Shown: piece after piece, positions 46,313-54,942 of the stretch
Position numbering within the stretch: the first letter of the stretch is position 1
Layout: the number at the start of each line of letters is the position of its first letter
Assembly (NCBI RefSeq): GCF_021325795.1
Contig: NZ_JAHPZX010000003.1
Location: 620,001 to 684,000 of the forward strand
Length of the DNA: 64,000 nt
Origin: Bordetella sp. LUAb4
GTDB lineage: Bacteria > Pseudomonadota > Gammaproteobacteria > Burkholderiales > Burkholderiaceae_B
Direction of reading: 5' to 3'
Program-made: the position numbers and the translations under genes
Notes under the pieces: model-generated
The model's input: only the letters and a program-made list of their open reading frames with translations
Told to the model about the DNA's origin: nothing
Databases searched by the model: none

Positions 46313-47752
46313 GTGACCGACCTGCCGCTCATTGAATTCGACCCCGTCCGTGACCGGGCGCGCGCGCCGACCCTGGTCCAGCAGGTGATCGATGCGGTCA
46401 CGCGCGCCATCGATACCCAGGCGTTGCGTCCCGGCATGGCCCTGCCATCGGTACGCGACTTTGCGCGCAGCCATGACATCAGCACCTTCACCGTCGCGGC
46501 CGCTTATGCGCGGCTGGTCGCGGCGGGGCGCGTCGTCGCCCGGCCTGGCGCCGGCTATCGCGTGGCACCCCGCTCCAGCGCGGTGCCGGGCGATGCCGCC
46601 GGCGCGCCGCCGCGCCCCTGGTCGCCGCCCACCTTGGGCGCGGAGTGGCTGCTGTCGGATGTTTTCGCCGACCATTCCATCCCGGTGAAATCGGGTTGCG
46701 GCTGGTTGCCGGGTGAATGGCTCAACGAAGACGGTCTGCACCTGGGCCTGCGCCACGTCGCGCGCGTGCCCGGCGCGCGCATCGCGGGTTACGGCCATCC
46801 CTATGGCTATGCGCCGCTGCGCGCGACCATCGCCGACCATCTGGCCGGGCTGGGCTTGTCGGTGCAGCCCGATCAAGTGCTGCTGACCCAGGGTGTGACA
46901 CATGGGCTGGACCTGGCCATCCGCACGCTGTTGCGGCCCGGCGATACCGTGGTCGTGGAGCGCCCCTGCTACGCCAATCTGCTGCCGCTGCTGCGGCTAG
47001 CCGGGCTGCGTATCGTGTCGGTCGAACGCGGCCCCGCCGGGTTGGACTGTCAGGCGCTGGAGCAGTTGGCCGCGCTGCATCGGCCGCGTGCCTTGTTCGT
47101 CAATCCGGTCCTGCAGAATCCCACTGGCGCCACCCTGAGCATGGCGAACGCCTTCCAGTTGTTGCGCGTGGCCGAGCAACACGATATGTGGATCATCGAG
47201 GACGACATTTCCCGCGAGCTGGCGGTGGGCGTGGCGCCCATGTTGGCGGCACTGGATGGCGCGCGGCGCGTGGTCTATCTAAGTGGATATTCCAAAGTGG
47301 TGAGTCCGTCGGTACGGGTGGGCTATCTGGTGGCCCATGCCGACGTCGTGCGCGACATGGCGCGCACCAAGATGGCCGTGGGCCTGACCTCGCCGGAAAT
47401 TCTCGAACGGGTGGTGCATCAGGCCCTGCACGAAGGCCGCTATCAGGCGCACGTCACGCGCGTGCGCGAACGCCTGGCGTTGGCGCACGGCAAGGTGGCG
47501 CAGTCCCTGGCCGACCTGGGTATGACCTTGCATTCGGAACCGCGTGCCGGCCTGTTTCTCTGGGCCGGCTTGCCGCGCGCGTGGCAAGGCAATGCCAACG
47601 CGCTGGCCAGCCGCGCGTTGAATGACGGCATCTGGCTGGCGCCGGGTTCGTATTTCGATGCCGACCAGGAGGATATCCCCTGGCTGCGCCTGAACGTCGC
47701 GTATTCCGACGACGCGTCGCTTTGGCGCTTCCTGCGGCAGGCCATGACGTGA
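46313..47752 (+). CDS. MocR-type (GntR/aminotransferase) regulator
   Basis: 479 residues. A GntR winged-helix domain at 1-80 (MALPSVRDFARSHDISTFTVAAAYARLVAAG) is joined by a linker to a fold-type I aminotransferase domain with VNPVLQNPTGATLSMANA and PLP Lys328 in LSGYSKVVSPSVRVGYLV. MocR/PdxR/GabR proteins use bound PLP and an amino acid to switch promoters. GTG start; an ATG five bases upstream is out of frame. It is divergent from the omega-aminotransferase, the likely target with mmsA. Confidence 0.92.
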   Translation: MTDLPLIEFDPVRDRARAPTLVQQVIDAVTRAIDTQALRPGMALPSVRDFARSHDISTFTVAAAYARLVAAGRVVARPGAGYRVAPRSSAVPGDAAGAPPRPWSPPTLGAEWLLSDVFADHSIPVKSGCGWLPGEWLNEDGLHLGLRHVARVPGARIAGYGHPYGYAPLRATIADHLAGLGLSVQPDQVLLTQGVTHGLDLAIRTLLRPGDTVVVERPCYANLLPLLRLAGLRIVSVERGPAGLDCQALEQLAALHRPRALFVNPVLQNPTGATLSMANAFQLLRVAEQHDMWIIEDDISRELAVGVAPMLAALDGARRVVYLSGYSKVVSPSVRVGYLVAHADVVRDMARTKMAVGLTSPEILERVVHQALHEGRYQAHVTRVRERLALAHGKVAQSLADLGMTLHSEPRAGLFLWAGLPRAWQGNANALASRALNDGIWLAPGSYFDADQEDIPWLRLNVAYSDDASLWRFLRQAMT

Positions 47753-47861
47753 GCGCGCGCCGCAACGCCTCGCGACCCCGGTAAGAAACGCCCCGGATAG
47801 CCGCGTGCGAATGACCGAGACCGAGACCGAGACCGCAGACCGACATCGAGACGGAGACCAA

Positions 47862-47928
47862 GACCGCAGACCGCAGACCGCAGACCGCAGACCGCAGACC
47901 GCAGACCGCAGACGCAGACGCAGACGCG
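47862..47928. repeat. Heptamer tandem repeat (GACCGCA)7 plus GACGC(A/G) units
   Basis: Seven perfect GACCGCA copies (47862-47910) are followed by GACGCA, GACGCA and GACGCG. Related GAGACC units precede from about 47818. The array sits between the convergent mocR and folA ends, so it is not placed to vary a promoter. Confidence 0.9.
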
Positions 47929-47948
47929 GGTGGACGACGAATTCCGTG

Positions 47949-48611
47949 TCAGCGGGGTTGCCGCTCGTATTCGACGAAGTCGTACTCGTAGCCGTTTTCG
48001 CCGGGCTGCCCTTGCCGCGCCACTTCGCGCCACTCTTCCGCCGGCAATTCCGGGAACCAGGCATCACCCTGCACATCCGCCTGCACCTCGGTGGCGACGA
48101 TGCGATCAGCCAGCGGCAAAGCCGCCGCATAGATCTGCGCGCCACCAATCACGCAGACCTGCGCCACATCCGCGCAGGTGGCGAGCGCGGCTGGCAGGCT
48201 GCTGACCACTTCGGCGCCGGTGGCCGCATAGGTCGCGTCCCGGCTGATGACGATATTGCGCCGGCCTGGCAAGGGGCGGCCCAACGACTCCCAGGTCTTG
48301 CGCCCCATGACGATGGGATGTCCCAGCGTCGTGCGCTTGAAATGCGCCAGATCGCCCGGCAGTTTCCAGGGCAGGGCATTGTCGCGCCCGATCACCCGGT
48401 TGCGCGCGTAGGCGACGACCAGCGTCAGCACGGGCGCCGCACTGCCCGCGTCGTGCGATGTGGGTCCGGCTTCGGGCTCGGTAGGAGCCTGGGAGGCGCC
48501 AGATATTGCCCCGGCGGATACTACGTCGCCTGATACGAAGTCACCGGGTGCTACGTCGCCAGGTGCTACGCCGACGGGTGCTACGCCGACGGGTACTACG
48601 CCGATGCTCAT
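47949..48611 (-). CDS. folA: Dihydrofolate reductase with N-terminal repeat extension
   Basis: 220 residues from the ATG that overlaps the thyA stop as ATGA. The DHFR core begins near residue 61 ([34 protein letters not shown]) and includes [24 protein letters not shown] and [11 protein letters not shown]; it reduces dihydrofolate with NADPH. The first 57 residues are unlike other DHFRs: pentapeptide [16 protein letters not shown] repeats and an acidic, Ser-rich stretch. A GTG at 48431 would give a standard 160-residue enzyme, but has no clear ribosome-binding site. Coupling to thyA, which makes dihydrofolate, favours the long form. Confidence 0.88.
   Translation of the reverse strand: MSIGVVPVGVAPVGVAPGDVAPGDFVSGDVVSAGAISGASQAPTEPEAGPTSHDAGSAAPVLTLVVAYARNRVIGRDNALPWKLPGDLAHFKRTTLGHPIVMGRKTWESLGRPLPGRRNIVISRDATYAATGAEVVSSLPAALATCADVAQVCVIGGAQIYAAALPLADRIVATEVQADVQGDAWFPELPAEEWREVARQGQPGENGYEYDFVEYERQPR
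48547..48606 (-). repeat. Four 15-bp repeats at the 5' end of folA
   Basis: Four tandem 15-base units on the plus strand (forms GGTGCTACGTCGCCA, GGTGCTACGCCGACG twice, GGTACTACGCCGATG) end next to the folA ATG. On the coding strand they encode V-(A/V)-P-(V/G)-(G/D) pentapeptides. The unit is a multiple of three, consistent with translation. Confidence 0.85.
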
Positions 48612-49402
48612 ACCGCCACCTGTCCCTTGATGTGTGGATGGAACTGGTAGTCGACGATTTCGAAGTCTTCGTATTCGTAGTCGAACAGGGTCGGCGGCTT
48701 GCGCTTGATGTTCAGCTTCGGATAGGGATAGGGTTCGCGCGACAGTTGCAGCTCGACCTGTTCGAAGTGATTGCTGTAGATATGGCAATCGCCGCCGGTC
48801 CAGATGAAATCCCCCGGCTCCAGATCGCACTGTTGCGCCACCATATGCGTCAGCAGGGCATAGCTGGCGATATTGAAGGGCACTCCCAGGAAGATGTCCG
48901 CGCTGCGTTGGTACAACTGGCAGGACAGCTTGCCGTCGGCCACGTAGAACTGCATGAACGCATGGCAGGGCGGCAGCGCCATATTGGGAATCTCGCCCAC
49001 ATTCCATGCCGACACGATCAGGCGCCGCGAATCGGGCGTGCGGCGGATCTGGTCGACCAACTGGCTGATCTGGTCGATATGGCCACCGTCGGGGGTTGGC
49101 CACGAGCGCCATTGAACGCCGTAGACCGGACCCAGGTCGCCGTTGGCATCGGCCCATTCGTCCCAGATGGTGACGCCGCGCTCCTGCAGCCAGCGCACAT
49201 TGGCCTCGCCGCGCAGGAACCACAGCAGCTCGATGAAGATGCTCTTGGTGTGCAGCTTCTTGGTGGTGACCAGCGGGAAGCCCTGAGCCAGGTCAAAGCG
49301 CATCTGGTAGCCGAAGGTCGAACGCGTGCCGGTACCGGTGCGATCGGTCTTGGTGACGCCATGTTCGTAGACATGGCGCATGAAGTCTTCGTATTGGGCC
49401 AT
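48608..49402 (-). CDS. thyA: Thymidylate synthase
   Basis: 264 residues, exact E. coli-like length. Catalytic Cys in [12 protein letters not shown], the [22 protein letters not shown] motif and the C-terminal [10 protein letters not shown] are present. It makes dTMP from dUMP with methylenetetrahydrofolate, giving dihydrofolate that the overlapping folA product recycles. It starts three bases after the osmC stop, so osmC-thyA-folA is an operon. Confidence 0.97.
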   Translation of the reverse strand: MAQYEDFMRHVYEHGVTKTDRTGTGTRSTFGYQMRFDLAQGFPLVTTKKLHTKSIFIELLWFLRGEANVRWLQERGVTIWDEWADANGDLGPVYGVQWRSWPTPDGGHIDQISQLVDQIRRTPDSRRLIVSAWNVGEIPNMALPPCHAFMQFYVADGKLSCQLYQRSADIFLGVPFNIASYALLTHMVAQQCDLEPGDFIWTGGDCHIYSNHFEQVELQLSREPYPYPKLNIKRKPPTLFDYEYEDFEIVDYQFHPHIKGQVAV

Positions 49403-49405
49403 GGC

Positions 49406-49852
49406 TCAGGCTGCCTGCGCGGCGTCTTCGCTGGTGTCCACCACTTCGACGGAGAAGGTCAGTTCGGCGGTCGCGGCCAGCATGGCCGATGCCGAGCAAT
49501 ACTTCTCGTGCGACAGCTGCACGGCGCGTTCGACCGCCGCGCGCGGCAGCTTGCTGCCGGTGACGGTGAAGGCGAAGTGGATCTTGGTGAACACTTTGGG
49601 GTCGGTATCGGCACGGTCGGCTTGCAGCTTGACGTTGCAGCCGGTGACCGCGTGGCGGCCCCGCTTCAGGATCAGCACCACGTCGTACGCCGTGCAGCCG
49701 CCGGTGCCGGCCAGCACCATTTCCATGGGGCGGAAGGCCAGGTCATGGCCGCCGCCTTCCACGGCGCCGTCCATTGCGGCGATGTGGCCACTGCCGGAAG
49801 TGGCTACGAACAGCATGCCCGAAGGGCCGCCCCAATCGATCGTGCATTCCAT
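49406..49852 (-). CDS. OsmC-family peroxiredoxin-like protein
   Basis: 148 residues. The two reactive cysteines of the family are at Cys53 (GTGGCTAYDVVLIL) and Cys119 (HEKYCSASAML). OsmC/Ohr proteins reduce organic hydroperoxides with a dithiol; the single-domain form with VEGGGHDLAFRPMEMVLAG matches the OsmC (YhfA-like) branch rather than Ohr. It heads the operon with thyA and folA. Confidence 0.9.
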   Translation of the reverse strand: MECTIDWGGPSGMLFVATSGSGHIAAMDGAVEGGGHDLAFRPMEMVLAGTGGCTAYDVVLILKRGRHAVTGCNVKLQADRADTDPKVFTKIHFAFTVTGSKLPRAAVERAVQLSHEKYCSASAMLAATAELTFSVEVVDTSEDAAQAA

Positions 49853-50304
49853 GTCGAAATCCCGTATTTGCTTGAAGTTGCGTGAGCGGCGCCCATGGGC
49901 ACTGGCTCAAAGCGGAGATGATAGCCGGTCCGCCGTTACCTATCCTGGATGCCCACGGCGGCAACGCGGCGACGTAGTGACGCACCGAAGTACCTTGCCG
50001 GCGTACCTTGCTGAAGTACCGACGTATCCTGGCGACTTCATATCGACGCGCGGCGCCCGCTCAGGCCAAGAGGCGGCAGGCTCGGCAAGGGGATTGCTGA
50101 GCTGGCGCCACGGTCTGCGCGTAGCTGCCGTACCGCCCTGATCAGGATCAAGACGCATTCTCGTAAACCGTCAACGTTCCCTTGAACCGTCAATACAATA
50201 GCTGCTTGTTGCCACGTGCCCCCGTAATGCCACTACGTTCCGCCACGTACCACCCCATGCCAACCCGTGCCACCCGCGGGGCGCGCTGTTACCAGGAGTT
50301 CCTC
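49853..50304. other. 452-base divergent spacer osmC/coq7
   Basis: No gene is seen. At 49981-50030 there are degenerate GTACCTTGC/GAAGTACC repeats. At 50137-50146 there is a perfect palindrome CCTGATCAGG. At 50166-50174 and 50185-50193 the word AACCGTCAA is repeated with a 19-base period, immediately upstream of a TACAAT -10-like box at 50194-50199 that may serve coq7. Further degenerate CCACGT(G/A)CC repeats lie at about 50213-50275. Confidence 0.55.
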
Positions 50305-51105
50305 ATGCCGTCGTCCGCCAATGCCTCTTTTCCCGGTACCTCTGCTGCTGGCTCTTTTTCCGCTGCTTCCTCTGCCTCCGTTCCGCCTTCGCCCGGCCCG
50401 ACTATGTCTGCCCCGTCTATGTCAGGCGCGTCCTCCTCGGCCGCCGCGTCGGCTGCCCCGGGGTTTTTGCGCCGTCGCGGCTTGCTGGACAATCTCCTGG
50501 GTGAGGTAGACCGTGCCCTGCAGGTGCTCTCCAACAACGCCCACGCGGGCCGGGCGTATCCGGCTGGCGCCGAGGTAGCGGACGAACCCTTGTCCGCGCA
50601 GGAAAAGCGCCATGCCGCTGGCTTGATGCGGGTCAATCATGTGGGCGAAGTCTGCGCGCAGGCGCTTTATCGGGGGCAGGCCGTGGCCTGCTCCGATCCC
50701 TCGGCCCGGGCGCTGCTGCGCGATGCCGCCGCCGAGGAGGTCGACCACCTGGCATGGTGCGCGCGCCGCCTGGGCGAGCTGAACAGTCATGTCAGCCTGT
50801 TCAATCCGCTCTGGTATGCCGGCTCCTTCGCTCTGGGGCTGGCGGCGGGGCGTGCCGGCGTGCCGCGCAACCTGGGCTTCATGGCGGAGACCGAGCGGCA
50901 GGTGGAAGCCCATCTGGAAAGCCATTTGAAGATCCTGCCGGATCAGGACGTCCGTTCGCGCAACGTGGTCGAGCAGATGAAACAGGACGAGATCAACCAC
51001 CGGGTGAGTGCCGAACGGGCGGGCGCCACGCCGCTGCCTTTGCCGATCCGAGGCGCCATGCGAGCCTTGTCGCGAGTCATGACGACGACGGCGTATTGGA
51101 TCTGA
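50305..51105 (+). CDS. coq7: 3-demethoxyubiquinol 3-hydroxylase Coq7
   Basis: 266 residues. Di-iron motifs of the ferritin-like fold: NHVGEVCAQALY, EEVDHLAWC, ETERQVEAHLESHL and EINHRVSAE. It adds the last ring hydroxyl in aerobic ubiquinone synthesis, at the inner membrane. AGGAG lies seven bases before the ATG at 50305. Compared with usual bacterial Coq7 (about 210 residues) there is a Ser/Ala/Pro-rich extension of about 55 residues before GFLRRRGLLDNLLGEVDRAL. The function of that extension is unknown. Confidence 0.93.
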   Translation: MPSSANASFPGTSAAGSFSAASSASVPPSPGPTMSAPSMSGASSSAAASAAPGFLRRRGLLDNLLGEVDRALQVLSNNAHAGRAYPAGAEVADEPLSAQEKRHAAGLMRVNHVGEVCAQALYRGQAVACSDPSARALLRDAAAEEVDHLAWCARRLGELNSHVSLFNPLWYAGSFALGLAAGRAGVPRNLGFMAETERQVEAHLESHLKILPDQDVRSRNVVEQMKQDEINHRVSAERAGATPLPLPIRGAMRALSRVMTTTAYWI

Positions 51106-51253
51106 GTGGAGTCTGAGTCGGGTCGGAGCATCGTGGCTGGCGGGCCGGTCCCTGTTTAAATCGGATGCCTGAAGAAGGTTGGGATGAAGCAGGGTGGGGC
51201 GGGGTCTACGCAGGGAGGAGGCAGGGGAAGAGGTAGGGAAAAGGCACGGCACA

Positions 51254-51263
51254 GGGTTAACCC
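51254..51263. repeat. GGGTTAACCC palindrome, copy 1
   Basis: A perfect 10-base palindrome 149 bases after coq7. An identical copy lies at 51478-51487, so the pair flanks the presumed small-RNA promoter and 5' region. Confidence 0.7.
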
Positions 51264-51477
51264 CCTAATGTGTCCCCATAAAACACGGGTTCCTTCCCGT
51301 CCGTTCAACCCATCTGCCGTTTTATAATGCGATGCACCAATACAACACCTGTGCTGATCCAGAAGCGTGTCAAAAAATTATCTTGCATCGCACAAAAGTT
51401 GTGGTTAATATTCACTCATCGGATATCGAAACGCAGTCGGCGCGGTGCAAACCCCGAATGCCTCCGGAAGACCCCCA

Positions 51478-51487
51478 GGGTTAACCC
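51478..51487. repeat. GGGTTAACCC palindrome, copy 2
   Basis: Identical to the palindrome at 51254-51263, 224 bases away. It lies inside the presumed small RNA, shortly before its anti-SD hairpin. Confidence 0.7.
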
Positions 51488-51535
51488 TTCGATATGCCAC
51501 GGTTGTCTCCTCCACCCTCCTCCTTTGGTGGATTT

Positions 51536-51568
51536 AGCCCAAGATCGCAAGATCTTGGGCTTTTTTTT
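51536..51568 (+). terminator. Rho-independent terminator with GNRA-type loop
   Basis: AGCCCAAGATC-gcaa-GATCTTGGGCT is a perfect 11-bp stem followed by a run of T to 51568. Directional for the plus strand only. It lies 430 bases beyond coq7, which supports a separate transcript. Confidence 0.93.
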
Positions 51569-51684
51569 GTCTTCTGCCTGGAGGCAGCGCCGCGGATGCA
51601 GGGCGTGGCGGAAAGCCACCCCCCGCGCGTGAACTCAAGCGCAACCGCATAAGCGGCGGGCTGATTACTGGCCGTTCAGGGCGC

Positions 51685-52329
51685 TCAACAAAATAGTGAC
51701 GCTTCCGATGGATACCGCTGCAGCTCGGTGGGTAGCGGTCGCCCGGGCGTCCTGGGCGGTATAGGGGGGCGCCCGTCGATCCGCTGGGTGGGCGGCGGCG
51801 GTGCCATGAACATTGGCGGACTAAGCGGCCGCTCGGCGGGCAGGGCGTCCTTGGAGGTATGCGGTCTTGCGTCAACCCGCGGACGGGAGAGCCGTGGCGC
51901 CATGGTGGTGGGCGGGGGAAAGTCGAACGAGTCGTCGGCGGCGCTTGTCCCCGGCGTCGGTTCGAAATGCGCCAATCCCGGTGGGACAGCATTCCTGCGC
52001 GAAGCATCCGCGACCTGTGCGTTCCCTGGCGGCAGCGGCATAGGCGGTTTCCGCGGACTCGTCTTTTCAAACAAAGAGGCGCGCGGTTCGCGATCGTAAA
52101 TATTTTCTGTCCAGAAAGGTCGCCGATTCAGTCCGGTCAATATGATGGCGTCCGCTCGGTGTTGCCGGGCCGCGCGTGGGTGTCGTCCGGATCCGTTGGC
52201 GGCGACGAGGGTAGCCGTGGGCACGCGGGTGGGTAGCGGGATGGGCTGATCCAATACGTTCGGATGCGCGGCTCGCCCGGCGAACGGGGGCGGCAGCATC
52301 CTGTTGGCGTGAGAGGAAATACTGTTCAT
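51685..52329 (-). CDS. Orphan proline-rich protein with PxxPxR motif
   Basis: 214 residues from the ATG at 52329 (start MNSISSHANRMLPPPFAG, AAGGA just upstream; a longer frame extends to 52434). The chain is rich in Pro, Arg, Ser and Thr, with no signal peptide, membrane helix or enzyme motif. The C-terminal part has MAPPPPTQRIDGRPPIPPRT, where PPIPPR fits the class II SH3-ligand form PxxPx(K/R). A Ser-rich, disordered N-terminus with such motifs is seen in some secreted effectors, but this is inference. No family recognised. Confidence 0.5.
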   Translation of the reverse strand: MNSISSHANRMLPPPFAGRAAHPNVLDQPIPLPTRVPTATLVAANGSGRHPRAARQHRADAIILTGLNRRPFWTENIYDREPRASLFEKTSPRKPPMPLPPGNAQVADASRRNAVPPGLAHFEPTPGTSAADDSFDFPPPTTMAPRLSRPRVDARPHTSKDALPAERPLSPPMFMAPPPPTQRIDGRPPIPPRTPGRPLPTELQRYPSEASLFC

Positions 52330-52534
52330 AGTCCTTGCAATTCCTTGTAGGTGTCGCGGAACGTCGTCAGTATCGATGGGCGATGGGCCAGTTCCCCCCG
52401 CGCCCACGATGCCAACGTTGGCAACACATGCCACGCTTCGTCACGGCTGCTAACGCACCGCTTCTCCGCTGCTCAATTGTGCGTCCCCCTTTCCACTAAA
52501 ATCCCCGTCATTCGTTCTCGCGGTGGATAACTTC

Positions 52535-53812
52535 ATGTTGCGTATTCAGGATCTCAAGCTCGCGGTCGTCGGGTTGGGTTATGTCGGATTGCCGTTGGCG
52601 GTCGAGTTCGGCAAGCGCCGGCCGGTCATCGGCTTCGATATCAATCGACGCCGCATCGAAGCGCTGCAGCGCGGGCATGATCACACCCTGGAAGTCGATG
52701 ACGAAGAAATGGCCAGCGCCAGCCAGCTGTCCTACACGGACGACCGCGCCCGGCTGGCCGAGGCCAACGTGTTCATCGTCACGGTGCCCACGCCGATCGA
52801 CGCCTACAAGCAACCCGACCTGACCCCCCTGATACGTGCCAGCGAAACCATAGGCGCGGTACTCAAGCGGGGCGACATCGTCATTTACGAGTCCACGGTC
52901 TATCCGGGCGCGACCGAAGAAGATTGCGTACCAGTGCTGGAACGGGTGTCCGGCCTGAAGTTCAACGTCGATTTCTACGCCGGCTACAGTCCCGAACGCA
53001 TCAATCCGGGCGACAAGGCGCATCGTGTCAGCACCATACGCAAAGTGACGTCGGGGTCGACCCCGGAAGCGGCGGAACTGGTCGACGCGCTTTATCGCGA
53101 AATCATCACTGCCGGTACGCACAAGGCGGCGTCCATCCGTGTGGCGGAGGCCGCCAAGGTCATCGAGAACACGCAGCGCGACGTCAACATCGCCCTGATC
53201 AACGAGCTGGCCCTGATCTTCAACAAGATGGGCATCGACACCGAGGCGGTGCTGCAGGCGGCCGGCACCAAATGGAATTTCCTGCCTTTCCGCCCCGGCC
53301 TGGTGGGCGGGCACTGCATCGGCGTGGATCCCTACTATCTGACGCACAAGGCGCAATCGATCGGCTACCACCCGGAGATCATCCTGGCGGGCCGCCGCCT
53401 GAATGACGCCATGGGCAGTTATGTCGTGTCGCAGTTGGTGAAATCCATGATGCGCAAGCGCATCCATGTCCAAGGCGCGCGTGTGCTGGTGATGGGACTG
53501 GCGTTCAAGGAGAACTGCCCGGACCTGCGCAATACGCGCATCGTCGACATCGTGCGCGAATTGGCTGAGTACAACGTTTCGGTCGATGTCTACGACCCCT
53601 GGATCGACCCGGCGGAGTCAGTGCACGAATACGGCATCACCCCTATCAGCCAGCCGCAGGCGGGAGCCTACGATGGTATTGTTCTCGCAGTCGCACATCA
53701 ACAGTTCGCCGCCATGGGCGCAGCGGCCATCCGCGCCTACGGCAAACCCGAACACATCCTGTACGACCTGAAATACGTCCTGGGCGCGGACGAGTCGGAT
53801 CTGCGGCTGTAA
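52535..53812 (+). CDS. tviB: UDP-N-acetylhexosamine 6-dehydrogenase (TviB/WbpO type)
   Basis: 425 residues. The NAD site [17 protein letters not shown], the [17 protein letters not shown] segment and catalytic Cys261 in [19 protein letters not shown] define the UDP-glucose/GDP-mannose dehydrogenase family; the pattern is that of the TviB/WbpO group that oxidises UDP-GlcNAc or UDP-GalNAc to the uronic acid. The ATG at 52535 has GTGGA eight bases upstream and is preferred to the GTG at 52523. The tviC-type epimerase follows by 29 bases. Confidence 0.9.
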   Translation: MLRIQDLKLAVVGLGYVGLPLAVEFGKRRPVIGFDINRRRIEALQRGHDHTLEVDDEEMASASQLSYTDDRARLAEANVFIVTVPTPIDAYKQPDLTPLIRASETIGAVLKRGDIVIYESTVYPGATEEDCVPVLERVSGLKFNVDFYAGYSPERINPGDKAHRVSTIRKVTSGSTPEAAELVDALYREIITAGTHKAASIRVAEAAKVIENTQRDVNIALINELALIFNKMGIDTEAVLQAAGTKWNFLPFRPGLVGGHCIGVDPYYLTHKAQSIGYHPEIILAGRRLNDAMGSYVVSQLVKSMMRKRIHVQGARVLVMGLAFKENCPDLRNTRIVDIVRELAEYNVSVDVYDPWIDPAESVHEYGITPISQPQAGAYDGIVLAVAHQQFAAMGAAAIRAYGKPEHILYDLKYVLGADESDLRL

Positions 53813-53841
53813 ACCCGGTCATCATTGAGAAAGGTATAAGC

Positions 53842-54867
53842 ATGACGAATCGCTATCAACAGATTACCGAGGAACTGCGCCAGGCGCCCCGTAAATGGCT
53901 GGTCACGGGCTGCGCCGGCTTCATCGGTTCAAACCTGCTGGAGACGCTGCTCAAGCTCGATCAGACCGTGGTGGGATTGGACAATTTCGCCACTGGCTTC
54001 CAGCACAACCTGGACGAAGTGATGGAGCTGGTGACCGCCGAGCAATGGGGCCGCTTCACGTTCATCGAAGGCGACATCCGCGATGCCGACACCTGCCGCC
54101 GGGCCTGCACCGGCGTGGACTTCGTGCTGCATCAGGCTGCCTTGGGTTCGGTGCCGCGTTCGCTGGCCGATCCCCTGGCTACCAATGCCGTGAACATCGA
54201 CGGCTATCTGAACATGCTGGTCGCGGCGCGTGATGCACGCGTGCATGGCTTCGTCTATGCGGCGTCCAGCTCGACGTATGGTGACCACCCCGGCTTGCCC
54301 AAGATTGAGTCGGAAATCGGCAATCCTTTGTCGCCTTATGCCGTCACGAAGTATGTGAACGAGCTGTACGCCGACGTCTTCGCTCGGTCCTATGGTTTCG
54401 GCAGCGTTGGCCTGCGCTACTTCAATGTGTTCGGCAAGCGCCAGGATCCCAACGGCGCCTATGCCGCCGTGATTCCGAAGTGGATCAGCGCCATGATTCG
54501 CGATGAGGACGTGGTGATCAATGGCGATGGCGAAACCAGCCGTGATTTCTGCTTCGTCGAGAACGCCGTCCAGGCCAATCTGCTGGCCGCCCTGTCGCAG
54601 CCGGAGAAGGCCAGCCAGGTCTACAACGTGGCCTTCAACGCTCGCACCAGCTTGAACCAGTTGTTCGAGCACCTGCGCGCGCAGCTGGCCAAGCACGGCG
54701 TGAAGTACGACAAGGAGCCCGTCTACGGTGATTTCCGTGCCGGCGACGTGCGTCACTCACAGGCCGACATCGGCAAGGCCAACGAACACCTGGGCTACAA
54801 GCCCATGCACGACATCCTGGAAGGGCTGGAAGTGGCCATGCCTTGGTACACGCAGTTCTTGCGTTAA
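53842..54867 (+). CDS. tviC: UDP-N-acetylhexosamine C4-epimerase (TviC/WbpP type)
   Basis: 341 residues. An extended SDR with [12 protein letters not shown] (glycines 23, 26, 29), the [13 protein letters not shown] active-site Ser/Thr stretch and the catalytic pair Tyr166/Lys170 in [11 protein letters not shown]. TviC/WbpP enzymes interconvert GlcNAc and GalNAc forms, so with TviB the product would be UDP-GalNAcA, a precursor of Vi-like capsule or O-antigen. No glycosyltransferase, polymerase or exporter gene is in the window. A bidirectional terminator follows. Confidence 0.9.
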   Translation: MTNRYQQITEELRQAPRKWLVTGCAGFIGSNLLETLLKLDQTVVGLDNFATGFQHNLDEVMELVTAEQWGRFTFIEGDIRDADTCRRACTGVDFVLHQAALGSVPRSLADPLATNAVNIDGYLNMLVAARDARVHGFVYAASSSTYGDHPGLPKIESEIGNPLSPYAVTKYVNELYADVFARSYGFGSVGLRYFNVFGKRQDPNGAYAAVIPKWISAMIRDEDVVINGDGETSRDFCFVENAVQANLLAALSQPEKASQVYNVAFNARTSLNQLFEHLRAQLAKHGVKYDKEPVYGDFRAGDVRHSQADIGKANEHLGYKPMHDILEGLEVAMPWYTQFLR

Positions 54868-54881
54868 CGGTCAGGCGGCGT

Positions 54882-54920
54882 AAAAATGCCCCGCGCCTTC
54901 ATAGGGCGCGGGGCATTTTT
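54882..54920. terminator. Bidirectional terminator tviC/phosphomannomutase
   Basis: AAAAATGCCCCGCGCC at 54882-54897 pairs perfectly with GGCGCGGGGCATTTTT at 54905-54920 (16 bp, seven-base loop), with A and T tails, so it serves both convergent genes. Confidence 0.95.
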
Positions 54921-54942
54921 CTTGGGACTGAGCTTCGGCGTC

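Larger units (their letters stand above)
51323..51568 (+). ncRNA. Probable trans-acting small RNA with anti-SD loop
   Basis: A TATAAT -10 box (51323-51328) lies before a region with no convincing gene that ends in a strong intrinsic terminator. From the presumed start near 51335 the RNA would be about 230 bases. GCGATGCA (51329-51336) can pair with TGCATCGC (51384-51391) if transcription starts early enough. Just before the terminator, TCCACC-CTCCTCCTTT-GGTGGA (51511-51532) forms a hairpin whose loop is complementary to a Shine-Dalgarno sequence, and a second CTCCTCC lies at 51507. No good -35 was seen. It could instead be a long coq7 3' region. Confidence 0.55.

Noticed and set aside
47862-47928. 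CRISPR array
   Set aside because: The repeats are seven bases, contiguous, with no spacers and no cas genes.
51327-51632. 101-residue plus-strand frame over the small RNA
   Set aside because: It starts at the -10 box and reads straight through a perfect terminator, so it cannot be expressed as such.
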